From Xenorhabdus miraniensis (lineage in GTDB: Bacteria; Pseudomonadota; Gammaproteobacteria; Enterobacterales; Enterobacteriaceae): a stretch of DNA of 64,000 bases. Of the stretch, positions 57,016 through 64,000 are shown piece by piece. Position numbers and translations under genes: made by a program. Every line of letters begins with the position of its first letter. The stretch's first letter is position 1. The notes under the pieces are model-generated. The model saw only the letters and a list, made by a program, of their open reading frames with translations. It was not told the origin of the DNA and made no database searches. The DNA lies in NCBI RefSeq assembly GCF_002632615.1, contig NZ_NITZ01000002.1, positions 25,182-89,181 on the forward strand. Reading direction: 5' to 3'.

Positions 57016-57912
57016 ATGAATGAAAAAGATGCTTGGTCAAAATTAAGATGGGCTACTCGTCGACGTTGGGCAAACAAAGCGATTGACCAAATGAGTCAGG
57101 CAATAGCAGGAAATCAAGATTCCGATATGGTATACGATTTTAACAAGAGACCTGGTGATAAGTGTTTCCCAGATTTACATTCTAATATGTGGACTGTTAC
57201 AAATGACTTGAGGCAAAGTTTAGGAGAATTGACAGATGAGGAATTAAAATTCGAAAAAGTTTTTAAGTCAAAAGAGTTCTATATTGTCCATGCTAGCGAC
57301 AAAAATCTTATAAACAAACCAGATAATTTCAAAAGAGACTTGAATATTTACTCAAGGCTGCGCCTTGAGGAAAAAGAAATTCCATTTCCTGACAATCATT
57401 CAACTATCACAGATATAGAGGATTTGGGAAATAATGATTATGTGTTCTTTTCACTTGAGGTGGGTCAAACGCCTAAAAAAATTAAAAGCAGATTTGGAGA
57501 TTATTTTTATCGTATAAGATATTCTGGATCTAATCTCTCATTAAGATATTCTTCTATGACTTTATTTGACCAGATAGATCCTAGTAGCCATCTGAGTAAT
57601 TTTCTTACTGAGAGAAAAAGATTGCTTGATTATCTTAAGATCACTGAGAATTCGAAACAATATCTAAGAGCAAGAAAGCTACGCAGAGGTAGAAGTCTTT
57701 TTTCCGGTGCTTTAAATTCTATTAATGGACTGTTGTACTCAATTATTCGTGACATAAGGCTATTGGAAAACGAGAGTGATAGACAAAAACTTCTTTCAAC
57801 GCGCAGTGATGATGATATTAATATGATTGTTAACGCATTATACCGTCCTGAAGTTCGGGTGCCAAGGATGGTTGGTTTTGTTGAAGGTGATTATGAAATG
57901 ATAACGCCATAA
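57016..57912 (+). CDS. Uncharacterised AT-rich orphan, possible effector
   Basis: A 298-residue soluble protein I do not recognise. No signal peptide or membrane helix is visible. The middle (about residues 88-170) contains FYIVHASDKNLI, IYSRLRLEE, DYVFFSLEVG and SRFGDYFYRI, a layout loosely like ADP-ribosyltransferase folds that start with a His-containing strand and later have a Ser/Phe strand; this is weak. The C-terminal part is rich in Arg/Lys helices. GAGGTGAT precedes the ATG. Strong AT bias and lack of operon partners suggest acquisition. Confidence 0.5.
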   Translation: MNEKDAWSKLRWATRRRWANKAIDQMSQAIAGNQDSDMVYDFNKRPGDKCFPDLHSNMWTVTNDLRQSLGELTDEELKFEKVFKSKEFYIVHASDKNLINKPDNFKRDLNIYSRLRLEEKEIPFPDNHSTITDIEDLGNNDYVFFSLEVGQTPKKIKSRFGDYFYRIRYSGSNLSLRYSSMTLFDQIDPSSHLSNFLTERKRLLDYLKITENSKQYLRARKLRRGRSLFSGALNSINGLLYSIIRDIRLLENESDRQKLLSTRSDDDINMIVNALYRPEVRVPRMVGFVEGDYEMITP

Positions 57913-58012
57913 ATGTTAAGATATTAATTAACTGATTTAGCTTATTTATTAATATTAAAAGTATAAATTAATTAATATAATTACTCGCAATAGTGAAAAT
58001 TTTTTAGAGACT

Positions 58013-58052
58013 AAGCAACCGTCAGTGGTCCTTAAGAAACTGATGGTTGCTT
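58013..58052 (+). terminator. Hairpin after the orphan gene
   Basis: AAGCAACCGTCAGT and ACTGATGGTTGCTT form a 14-base stem with one G-T pair around a 12-base loop, 100 bases after the stop; only a short T stretch follows. Confidence 0.6.
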
Positions 58053-58189
58053 GAGTTAAATAAAGTTAAATTTCAATCTTGCTCGCAATATTTACTTAAA
58101 TATTAAAATCAACTCACTATATGTGCTTTATTAGTTCTGATATGTTTCATTGGGGATTTATAAAATTCCCTATCAGGATAGTGTGAGCC

Positions 58190-59152
58190 ATGAACATCAA
58201 TCAATTAAGAAGTTTTGTCGAGATAGTTAAGAATAACTTTAATATCACCAGCACCGCAGAAAAACTGTATACCTCACAACCGACAATTAGTAAGCAAATT
58301 AAGTTTCTGGAAGAGGAATTAAATGTTTCTTTATTTATTAGGAAAAATAACAACTTATTGGCATTAAGCCCGGTAGGTAAACAGGTGCATCAAATAGCCA
58401 GCAATATTCTTGGTCAGGTTGAAAAAATTAAAAGCATGGTTGCTGAAGAGGAGCAGGCGGTTAATTTACATATTGCGACAACACATACTCAGATTCGCTA
58501 TAAGTTACCGCATGTCGTGGAGAAATTCCGGACAATGTACCCAAATGTTTCAATTCATTTTCATCAGGGTACACCCGCACAGCTTGCTGATATGGTAAGG
58601 CAGGGCGAAGTGGATTTTGCGATAGCAACTGAATCCATGCATTTCTATTCAGATTTACTGATGTTGCCCTGTTACCGTTGGGCACGTAGTGTGATTGTGC
58701 CCAAAAGTCACCCTTTAGTGAATGTGGAATGTATTACTTTTGAAGATCTGGCGGGCTATCCGTTGATTACTTATGTATTTGGTTTCACCGAACACTCAAC
58801 TTTAGACATCGTATTTCATCAAAGTGGGATGAGGCCGAAAATCGCATTGACTGCGGCGGATACGGAAATCATCAAGCATTATGTTCGGTTGGGGCTTGGT
58901 GTCGGCATGATCGCAACCGCAGCATTGGATGATCGTGATCTGACTGATCTGCATATTATTAATGCGGATCATTTGATCCCGCCGAACTTCACTTATGTTT
59001 GCATGAATCAACAGGTACATATGAAAAATTATATGTACGATTTTATCTTGTTATATGCCCCTCATTTAGATAAAAACACAATTCAACTCTGCGAGCAGGG
59101 GCAACAGATTGATTGCAGCCAAATGGTTTTGGATAATTTGCCTACGCTTTGA
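58190..59152 (+). CDS. LysR-family regulator, CysB/Cbl-like
   Basis: A 320-residue LysR-type regulator. The N-terminal winged helix (about residues 1-60) has FNITSTAEKLYTSQPTISKQ IKFLEEEL, and NINQLRSFVEIV plus the C-terminal domain follow the CysB/Cbl/Nac subgroup, including HIATTHTQIRYKLP and TADTEIIKHYVRLGLGVGMI. CysB-type proteins bind small sulfur or amino-acid metabolites. It is convergent with an M20 hydrolase/DUF3100 operon, whose upstream region carries a LysR-type dyad, making that operon its likely target. Confidence 0.88.
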   Translation: MNINQLRSFVEIVKNNFNITSTAEKLYTSQPTISKQIKFLEEELNVSLFIRKNNNLLALSPVGKQVHQIASNILGQVEKIKSMVAEEEQAVNLHIATTHTQIRYKLPHVVEKFRTMYPNVSIHFHQGTPAQLADMVRQGEVDFAIATESMHFYSDLLMLPCYRWARSVIVPKSHPLVNVECITFEDLAGYPLITYVFGFTEHSTLDIVFHQSGMRPKIALTAADTEIIKHYVRLGLGVGMIATAALDDRDLTDLHIINADHLIPPNFTYVCMNQQVHMKNYMYDFILLYAPHLDKNTIQLCEQGQQIDCSQMVLDNLPTL

Positions 59153-59220
59153 TTCGGTCCAATATCTTTAGCGTGATATCGCGTCCGGTTAATGTTGATA
59201 TCACCGGACGCGAGAAATAA

Positions 59221-60402
59221 TTAATGCGTTACAAGATTAATAAAGATCTGTGCTCCAACGAGCAGGCAATCATCATCAATAAAATAAGGATTAGAGTGTA
59301 TGTAGTTATTGATTCCTTTCGTTTGATTGCCGCTACCGAGGAAAAACATTGCACCAATACGATCTTTAGTAGCATTAATCATATAGCTGAAATCTTCACT
59401 GCCCGTCATAGGAAGGCCATTTGATTCGATATTTTCAGCTGGCAGGAATTTGGCAGCAGCTTCCTTAATCCGTTGATGTGCGTCTGGGTGGTTCTCCACA
59501 GCGGGATAGCTGTCATAAACAATAGTGGTTTTGAACCCTCCCGCTTCGCTACTGGCAATAATTTCTTGAAAGCTGTTTTTCAGGATTTGATCGGTTTCTT
59601 TATCCATTGCACGGATAGTCCCGCGAGCTTGAACGCGATCAGCGACAGCATTGGGAATGGTTCCGCCTTTGATCATGCCACAACTGAATACTGCCGGGCT
59701 GAAAGGATCGGTTTTCTTGGCAACGATATAGTCCAGATAATCAATGATGCGGCAGGTTTCGCGAATGGAATCCAATCCTTTCTGGGGCGTTGAACTGTGA
59801 GCAGAAACACCGTGGACATCCAATGTCCATGTTGATCCCCATGATGACATCACTCCTGCATTGAAACTGATGTGTCCGGTATCCTGTGCGCCGTTATTAT
59901 GGAGGGCGTACACTTCATTGACACCTTCCATACAACCCAGTTCGACCATTTTGTCCGCGCCCGGAATGTGCATATCTTCTTCTGCCATCTGGAAGATAAA
60001 ACGCACGTTGGCTCGCATTTCATCCCTATATCGTGACAAATAATTTGCAGCAGTCAGGGCAATAGCCATATGGGTATCATGACCACAATTATGGGCACAA
60101 CCTTCATGAATCGAAGTATGCTCATTGTTGGTCATATCGGGCATGGCAAGGGCATCCATATCGGCACGGAATGCAATCAAGGGCTTTGTTGGATCAATAA
60201 TTAAATCAGCAACAAAGCCGGTATAATCTGCATAGGTTTTGATGGTATAACCAAAACCGCTCATTAAATCATGGCAATATCTGGAAGTTTTAAATTCCTG
60301 GCCGGATAACTCCGGGATCTTATGTAAATATTGCCGCGTTTTTTTACTGAATTCGTTCAATTCGAACAATTTTTCACTTACGTTATATCTATTCTTGTCC
60401 AC
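59221..60402 (-). CDS. M20-family amidohydrolase
   Basis: A 393-residue metallopeptidase-fold hydrolase of the M20D type, like hippurate and N-acyl-amino-acid hydrolases. Metal-binding motifs: AHNCGHDTHMAI (Cys and His, about residues 98-109), QMAEEDMHIPGA with catalytic/ligand Glu, LHNNG, and GSEDFSYM near the C terminus. It has no signal peptide and would act in the cytoplasm. It is the last gene of a three-gene operon with two membrane proteins, suggesting that an N-acyl or peptide substrate is imported and then cleaved. Confidence 0.88.
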   Translation of the reverse strand: MDKNRYNVSEKLFELNEFSKKTRQYLHKIPELSGQEFKTSRYCHDLMSGFGYTIKTYADYTGFVADLIIDPTKPLIAFRADMDALAMPDMTNNEHTSIHEGCAHNCGHDTHMAIALTAANYLSRYRDEMRANVRFIFQMAEEDMHIPGADKMVELGCMEGVNEVYALHNNGAQDTGHISFNAGVMSSWGSTWTLDVHGVSAHSSTPQKGLDSIRETCRIIDYLDYIVAKKTDPFSPAVFSCGMIKGGTIPNAVADRVQARGTIRAMDKETDQILKNSFQEIIASSEAGGFKTTIVYDSYPAVENHPDAHQRIKEAAAKFLPAENIESNGLPMTGSEDFSYMINATKDRIGAMFFLGSGNQTKGINNYIHSNPYFIDDDCLLVGAQIFINLVTH

Positions 60403-60851
60403 TAGATTACCCCTTTTATGCTGAATCCAATTTGAGCAACGAGAGAAGCACCGAAGAAGCAGCAGGTGGAAACAATCATGAAAATGACGATGACTTTCCA
60501 GGACATCTTTTTCAGCTCTTCCAACTGTCCGCCGACAGATAAACCAGCAAATGCCAATAGAGGAACACAGCAGGACAAGAACGAAACTTTACCAATAGAG
60601 TGGATGAAAAATGTTCTTATCACTGTATCTGGCAGGCAAATCAAAATGCCGATGATCGTGGCATAAGCAAATGCTGGCAGTGATGAAGGCAAATAATGTT
60701 TTGCCACAAGAGAGAGAAACACAACAAGGGACATGGCGATAAAGCTATCCCACATGTGATGAATGGCGATCCCTGATGTTAATGTCTGGGTAAACATAGC
60801 AAGTAGGATAGCGACGAAAACCAGCTTCATATCAATGATGATACTTTTCAT
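60402..60851 (-). CDS. Small integral membrane protein of the DUF3100 operon
   Basis: A 149-residue protein with four or five hydrophobic helices (roughly 7-27, 35-55, 58-78, 85-105 and 117-140). It overlaps the DUF3100 gene by four bases and the hydrolase gene by one, so all three are translationally coupled. The name of its family is not known to me; it behaves as a second half or subunit of the DUF3100 transporter-like protein. Confidence 0.7.
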   Translation of the reverse strand: MKSIIIDMKLVFVAILLAMFTQTLTSGIAIHHMWDSFIAMSLVVFLSLVAKHYLPSSLPAFAYATIIGILICLPDTVIRTFFIHSIGKVSFLSCCVPLLAFAGLSVGGQLEELKKMSWKVIVIFMIVSTCCFFGASLVAQIGFSIKGVI

Positions 60852-61669
60852 ACAGTTTCCTCTTTAGTGAAGATCTTGTAAATCTTTTCTGAAAGAGGCA
60901 AACCAAGATATGTTAGAGAGAGTGCTCCTAAAGCGGACGATAGCAGATTAGATGCTGCGGCAACACTCAAGACCTTTTGGGCCATCACTTCATCCAGCCC
61001 ATGAATCAGTGCCCCGGATGCCGCACTGAGCATGGAACCGGAGCCTACGCCAGAACCGGCCGCCAGTGCCATGGGGTGCAGCCCGGTCAGAGGAGCAAGG
61101 CTGCCGAGCGCACTGAACCACACTGTGCCAATCACAGAACCACATAAATAAATTGCCAGTACGCCAATATATTCTGGTGAGCCTGTCCCAAATTTTCCCT
61201 GAATCACTGCGATTGAAGGTTCACGGCTGATAGAGGACCCCGCACCTATAGCACGACGGCCAAAACCAAACTTTATCGCTAATGGAATAGCAATGAATAT
61301 TGGCAGTAAGTTACCTATTTCCTGAATAAACAGAGGAATACCGATACTCAATATCATTTTTATATTAGGTACGATCATTCCGGCGTATTGGGTACCCAAA
61401 ACCAACAGACCAATACCGACCATTTTACCGCAGAAATCTTCTTCTTTTTTGGTAAATAATTTCCCCCAAAATGTGAATTTATTACGAATAAAATTTGTTG
61501 AAATAATCATGCCGAGAATCACCGCAAATAACATCGGTAAAATGGGGATAACGGCAAGGCCGATTTTTATTTCTCTTTTGTCAATAACATATTGAGAGAT
61601 AAAAATTAAAAACAGGGCGCTCAATGTACTGATAAAGAAGATATTGACTTGTTTTCTATTGTTTTTCAT
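60848..61669 (-). CDS. DUF3100 membrane protein, putative transporter
   Basis: A 273-residue integral membrane protein of the DUF3100 family. About seven to eight helices; conserved GAGSSISREPSIAVI, GSVIGTVWF and AAGSGVGSGSMLSAASGAL contain glycine-serine-rich re-entrant-like segments often seen in secondary transporters. First gene of the operon, with GGAG and AAGGA upstream of the ATG. Its substrate is probably the compound cleaved by the downstream M20 hydrolase; this is inference from operon structure. Confidence 0.75.
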   Translation of the reverse strand: MKNNRKQVNIFFISTLSALFLIFISQYVIDKREIKIGLAVIPILPMLFAVILGMIISTNFIRNKFTFWGKLFTKKEEDFCGKMVGIGLLVLGTQYAGMIVPNIKMILSIGIPLFIQEIGNLLPIFIAIPLAIKFGFGRRAIGAGSSISREPSIAVIQGKFGTGSPEYIGVLAIYLCGSVIGTVWFSALGSLAPLTGLHPMALAAGSGVGSGSMLSAASGALIHGLDEVMAQKVLSVAAASNLLSSALGALSLTYLGLPLSEKIYKIFTKEETV

Positions 61670-62081
61670 TCCTTATCTCCGCGTTTTTATGCGTGGGGAT
61701 TATTATATGTGAGAAACTCCGATTTGGTGTGATAATGGTCATCTTTATTCCATATCTTTATTTCATGGGGTATGAAATAAAGGAATTGGAATAATGACTT
61801 TTATGATTTTTATTTTTAGAGATAATAGAGGGTTATTCATACCATTTTATTGAGCTTCTTGCTTATTGTTATTTAAGAATAATGTTAATATTTTGGTATG
61901 TCAGACCTAAAATTTCTGACTCCTCCTTGAGTCTTCGAGGAAGATGACTTATCTTTCCTCTGTGTATATCAGCACGCTGAATTCAATCATTGAACATGCA
62001 AATTCTCTTGGCTCGCACTTAAGGCATTGAATGCTATTTTGAATTCTCTATTCTGGGGAACTTATATTGATGAGGTTATTT
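61670..62081. promoter_or_regulatory. Control region of the DUF3100 operon
   Basis: A 412-base divergent spacer between the DUF3100 gene and a propeller-like orphan. It holds one LysR-type dyad, given separately; the remainder is AT-rich without a gene. Confidence 0.5.
61756..61782. promoter_or_regulatory. LysR-type operator candidate
   Basis: Perfect 11-base arms CTTTATTTCAT and ATGAAATAAAG around GGGGT. The core TCATGGGGTATGA fits the LysR T-N11-A rule exactly. It lies 87-113 bases upstream of the DUF3100 ATG, where an activator site is expected, and a CysB-like regulator gene flanks the same operon. Confidence 0.65.
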
Positions 62082-63155
62082 ATGAATGAACAACTTAACA
62101 ATGATAAATATCTTTTGGTTGGTAATAAGGGAGTGAATAAAATACAGATATTCAAATTTATATTTTCAGGTCAAAACATCATGATCAAAAAGGAGAATTT
62201 AATCTGGGAATCGCCAGAAACAACGGCAATGACGGAGGTAAAACCTGTTACATATTTTGGAAAAAAAGCCATACTGTCAGTAACAGAAAATGGGGTTGTT
62301 ATATATGGGTTAAGCGATAATAACGTTTTATTCTATAAGGAAATTTCGGATTCTTCAGGAAATAATATACACTCCGCTTGTCCACTGCCTGATGGTAATG
62401 TGGTTATAGCTGATTCAAATGGGCGAATTGGTTTATTACTCTATGAAAAAGGTAAAGCGAAACAATCTGTTAATGATACCCAATGGTTTAGTTTAACTTA
62501 TGCCCATGCTGTTGTTTATGATAAAATTAATGACAAAATTTATGCAGGTGGATATACCTCTATTAATGAATACTCTTATCATGTTATTGATGGGAAGGCC
62601 AGCCTAATATTAGAGAAAACATATGATATAAGCGATTACTACTTAAGGTGTAAAGAATATAATATTTGTAACGAAGACGGGAATTGGGAAGATGGAATCC
62701 ATGATATATACCCGGTGTATGGTGATAATTCCCGATTGTTTTTTCTCTCAACAGGAGAGCGAGTTTTTTTGTTTGATTTATCAACGTTAACTCATTCAGA
62801 GGAGGGCCAGATTACTCTTGAGAAATTTAATCCGTTTTATGAAATAGATAGTCAAAAATCAAAAGAAGCCGCACTAATAGCCCAAAAAGAAAAAATAATT
62901 CTAAAAAAAGGTGGGGTTAAATCTATTTCGGGTAATATTGATGTGAATAATTTTTTTGTTGTTGCTCACTCAGCGCCATGGTTTACTGATAAAATAAATT
63001 ATCCATATGATGGAAATAGACTCATTTATTCAACCCATATTAATGACATCCTTGATTTCGATCTCACAGATAAGAATAAGGTAGATTTTGATTCTTCACT
63101 TAATATGATCTTTTATAAAGCCAGATTGATTGATAAAAATTGGATAGGATTTTGA
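62082..63155 (+). CDS. Beta-propeller-like protein (DUF6528-like), orphan
   Basis: A 357-residue protein made of repeated short beta strands: KYLLVGNKGVNKIQIFK, GKKAILSVTENGVVIYG, PLPDGNVVIADSNGRIGLL, KIYAGGYTSINEYS and RLFFLSTGERVFLFDLS. This is the look of a WD40/DUF6528-type propeller with five to seven blades. No signal peptide is seen. The start at 62082 is chosen for GAGG six bases upstream; earlier ATG and TTG codons at 62070 and 62067 overlap that site. Composition is AT-rich and there is no operon partner. Role unknown. Confidence 0.55.
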   Translation: MNEQLNNDKYLLVGNKGVNKIQIFKFIFSGQNIMIKKENLIWESPETTAMTEVKPVTYFGKKAILSVTENGVVIYGLSDNNVLFYKEISDSSGNNIHSACPLPDGNVVIADSNGRIGLLLYEKGKAKQSVNDTQWFSLTYAHAVVYDKINDKIYAGGYTSINEYSYHVIDGKASLILEKTYDISDYYLRCKEYNICNEDGNWEDGIHDIYPVYGDNSRLFFLSTGERVFLFDLSTLTHSEEGQITLEKFNPFYEIDSQKSKEAALIAQKEKIILKKGGVKSISGNIDVNNFFVVAHSAPWFTDKINYPYDGNRLIYSTHINDILDFDLTDKNKVDFDSSLNMIFYKARLIDKNWIGF

Positions 63156-63176
63156 TTACAATAGGCATTTTAATGT

Positions 63177-63243
63177 GGGCTATATTCAAAACCGAAGTGT
63201 ATATACCATACGTGACGATTGAGAATATAGCCCTGATACAAAT
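63177..63243. repeat. Long-spaced inverted repeat
   Basis: Perfect 11-base arms GGGCTATATTC (63177-63187) and GAATATAGCCC (63233-63243) with a 45-base centre, between two converging genes. Confidence 0.7.
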
Positions 63244-63276
63244 AACCTTAATACAAATATCCCTGATACAAAATAA
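63239..63276. repeat. Short tandem repeat CCCTGATACAAATAAC
   Basis: Three imperfect copies of a 14-17-base unit: CCTGATACAAATAAC, CTTAATACAAATAT and CCCTGATACAAAATAAC. Noncoding; overlaps the right arm of the inverted repeat. Confidence 0.6.
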
Positions 63277-63301
63277 CTTGCATCAGAGGAGATAGCGGGA
63301 A

Positions 63302-64000
63302 CTACTTTCTACCCATCACCACCCGTCTAATTTCCATTGCAATCGTGCTCAGTTGCATTGGCGTCACACTGCGAATATCCACTTCGATTCGGCCTTCATT
63401 GGCTTTATATTCCCGAAAATAGATCGCAATATTGCCTTGCCGGAGCTGTGCCAAAATTTCGAATGTATTTCTGCCGATGCGTTGTTCGTTAAACGTGATC
63501 TCAGTACGAGCGATATCACGGCCTGCACTGTCCCAAACGACTTTGGCGGAGACTCCTGTAATGCGGTTCAGCTTCTCAATAAACGGTGTCATCCTTGTTA
63601 CCATCTCTGCGCCTGTTTCTTTTGTCTGGTTGAGATGATTTTCAATAGCCAAGGTAAGGCCGAGAATACCTTCTTTACCAATTTTCATGGCTCGCCCGAT
63701 ACCGTGACGCTGCCGTTTAACCCATTCGACATAAGTCTGTTTGCCAATTACTAATCCGCTGGTGGGGCCTTCAATCGCTTTGGCTCCACTGTAGATCACT
63801 AAATCTGCCCCTTGCCGATAATAAAGGGTTAAATCCTCTTCAGCAGCGGCATCCACAATCAGGGGCAAGTTATGTGTTTGTGCAATACGGGCGGCGTCTG
63901 CCACCGTCAGCATACTTTTTTGTACGGCATGGTGTGATTTGATATAGAGAATAGCCGCGGTTTGTGGCGTGATTTTATCGGCGATCTGTGTCGCGCTGCA
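63302..64000 (-). CDS. dgaE: DgaE/SelA-like PLP-dependent lyase (5' end outside window)
   Basis: C-terminal 233 residues of a PLP enzyme; the frame stays open through the window edge, so the start is missing. The PLP lysine is in VIYSGAKAIEGPTSGLVIG, and SHHAVQKSML and PLIVDAAAEEDLT precede it. This pattern belongs to the SelA-like group containing DgaE, which removes ammonia from D-glucosaminate 6-phosphate to give KDG 6-phosphate. Such genes usually sit with dgaF and a PTS system, which would lie beyond this window. Symbol is provisional. Confidence 0.7.
   Translation of the reverse strand, partial: CSATQIADKITPQTAAILYIKSHHAVQKSMLTVADAARIAQTHNLPLIVDAAAEEDLTLYYRQGADLVIYSGAKAIEGPTSGLVIGKQTYVEWVKRQRHGIGRAMKIGKEGILGLTLAIENHLNQTKETGAEMVTRMTPFIEKLNRITGVSAKVVWDSAGRDIARTEITFNEQRIGRNTFEILAQLRQGNIAIYFREYKANEGRIEVDIRSVTPMQLSTIAMEIRRVVMGRK

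Overview
The window reads as chromosome of an enterobacterium of the Morganellaceae, most likely Xenorhabdus or its sister Photorhabdus. Core genes keep Enterobacterales order (aroK-aroB-damX-dam-rpe-gph-trpS, mrcA next to hofMNO/Q, nudE...igaA-hslR-hslO...pckA, uspB/uspA, rsmJ/prlC, selC). The islands between them are AT-rich and hold genes typical of insect-associated bacteria: a TcdB-type glycosyltransferase, a PI-PLC-like protein and a lux-like ligase/reductase operon. The genus is an inference from gene content; no marker was compared against a database.

Layout. 1-330: end of an rRNA operon (23S 3' end, 5S, terminator). 412-4506: acs-yjcH-actP for acetate uptake and activation, divergent from sodA with a Fur-box-like site. 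5627-8302: a small lipoprotein, yiiM and a stand-alone GT44-type glycosyltransferase. 8417-14714: the dam superoperon. 15107-18186: competence/pilus-like hofM-N-O-Q with no separate hofP, divergent from mrcA. 21319-29410: orphan fliB, nudE, igaA, hslR, hslO, pckA (yrfG missing). 29526-32475: yhhW and an AlbA_2/ATPase-like regulator bracketed by two copies of a noncoding sequence.

32750-38528: a tight four-gene operon (LuxE-like ligase, LuxC::adenylation fusion, adenylating ligase, GNAT acetyltransferase). It has every activity needed for an N-acyl-peptide aldehyde and fits the leupeptin pathway described in Photorhabdus, Xenorhabdus and Klebsiella. 39319-48040: yhiN, pitA, uspB, uspA, gdhA, rsmJ and prlC.

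48221-48315 is selC (tRNA-Sec), a classic island insertion site. Beyond it come a GNAT protein, then an unrecognised AT-rich pair: a PD-(D/E)XK-like protein followed by a phosphoribosyltransferase-like protein. This pair is the best candidate for an undescribed system, possibly anti-phage. Next are two exported small proteins behind a PI-PLC-like protein, treC-treB without an adjacent treR, and an orphan AT-rich gene. The last part holds a CysB-type LysR regulator convergent with an M20 hydrolase/DUF3100 membrane-protein operon that carries a strong LysR-type dyad upstream, a propeller-like orphan, and a DgaE/SelA-like PLP enzyme cut by the window edge.

No CRISPR array, intact insertion sequence, integrase or prophage was seen.
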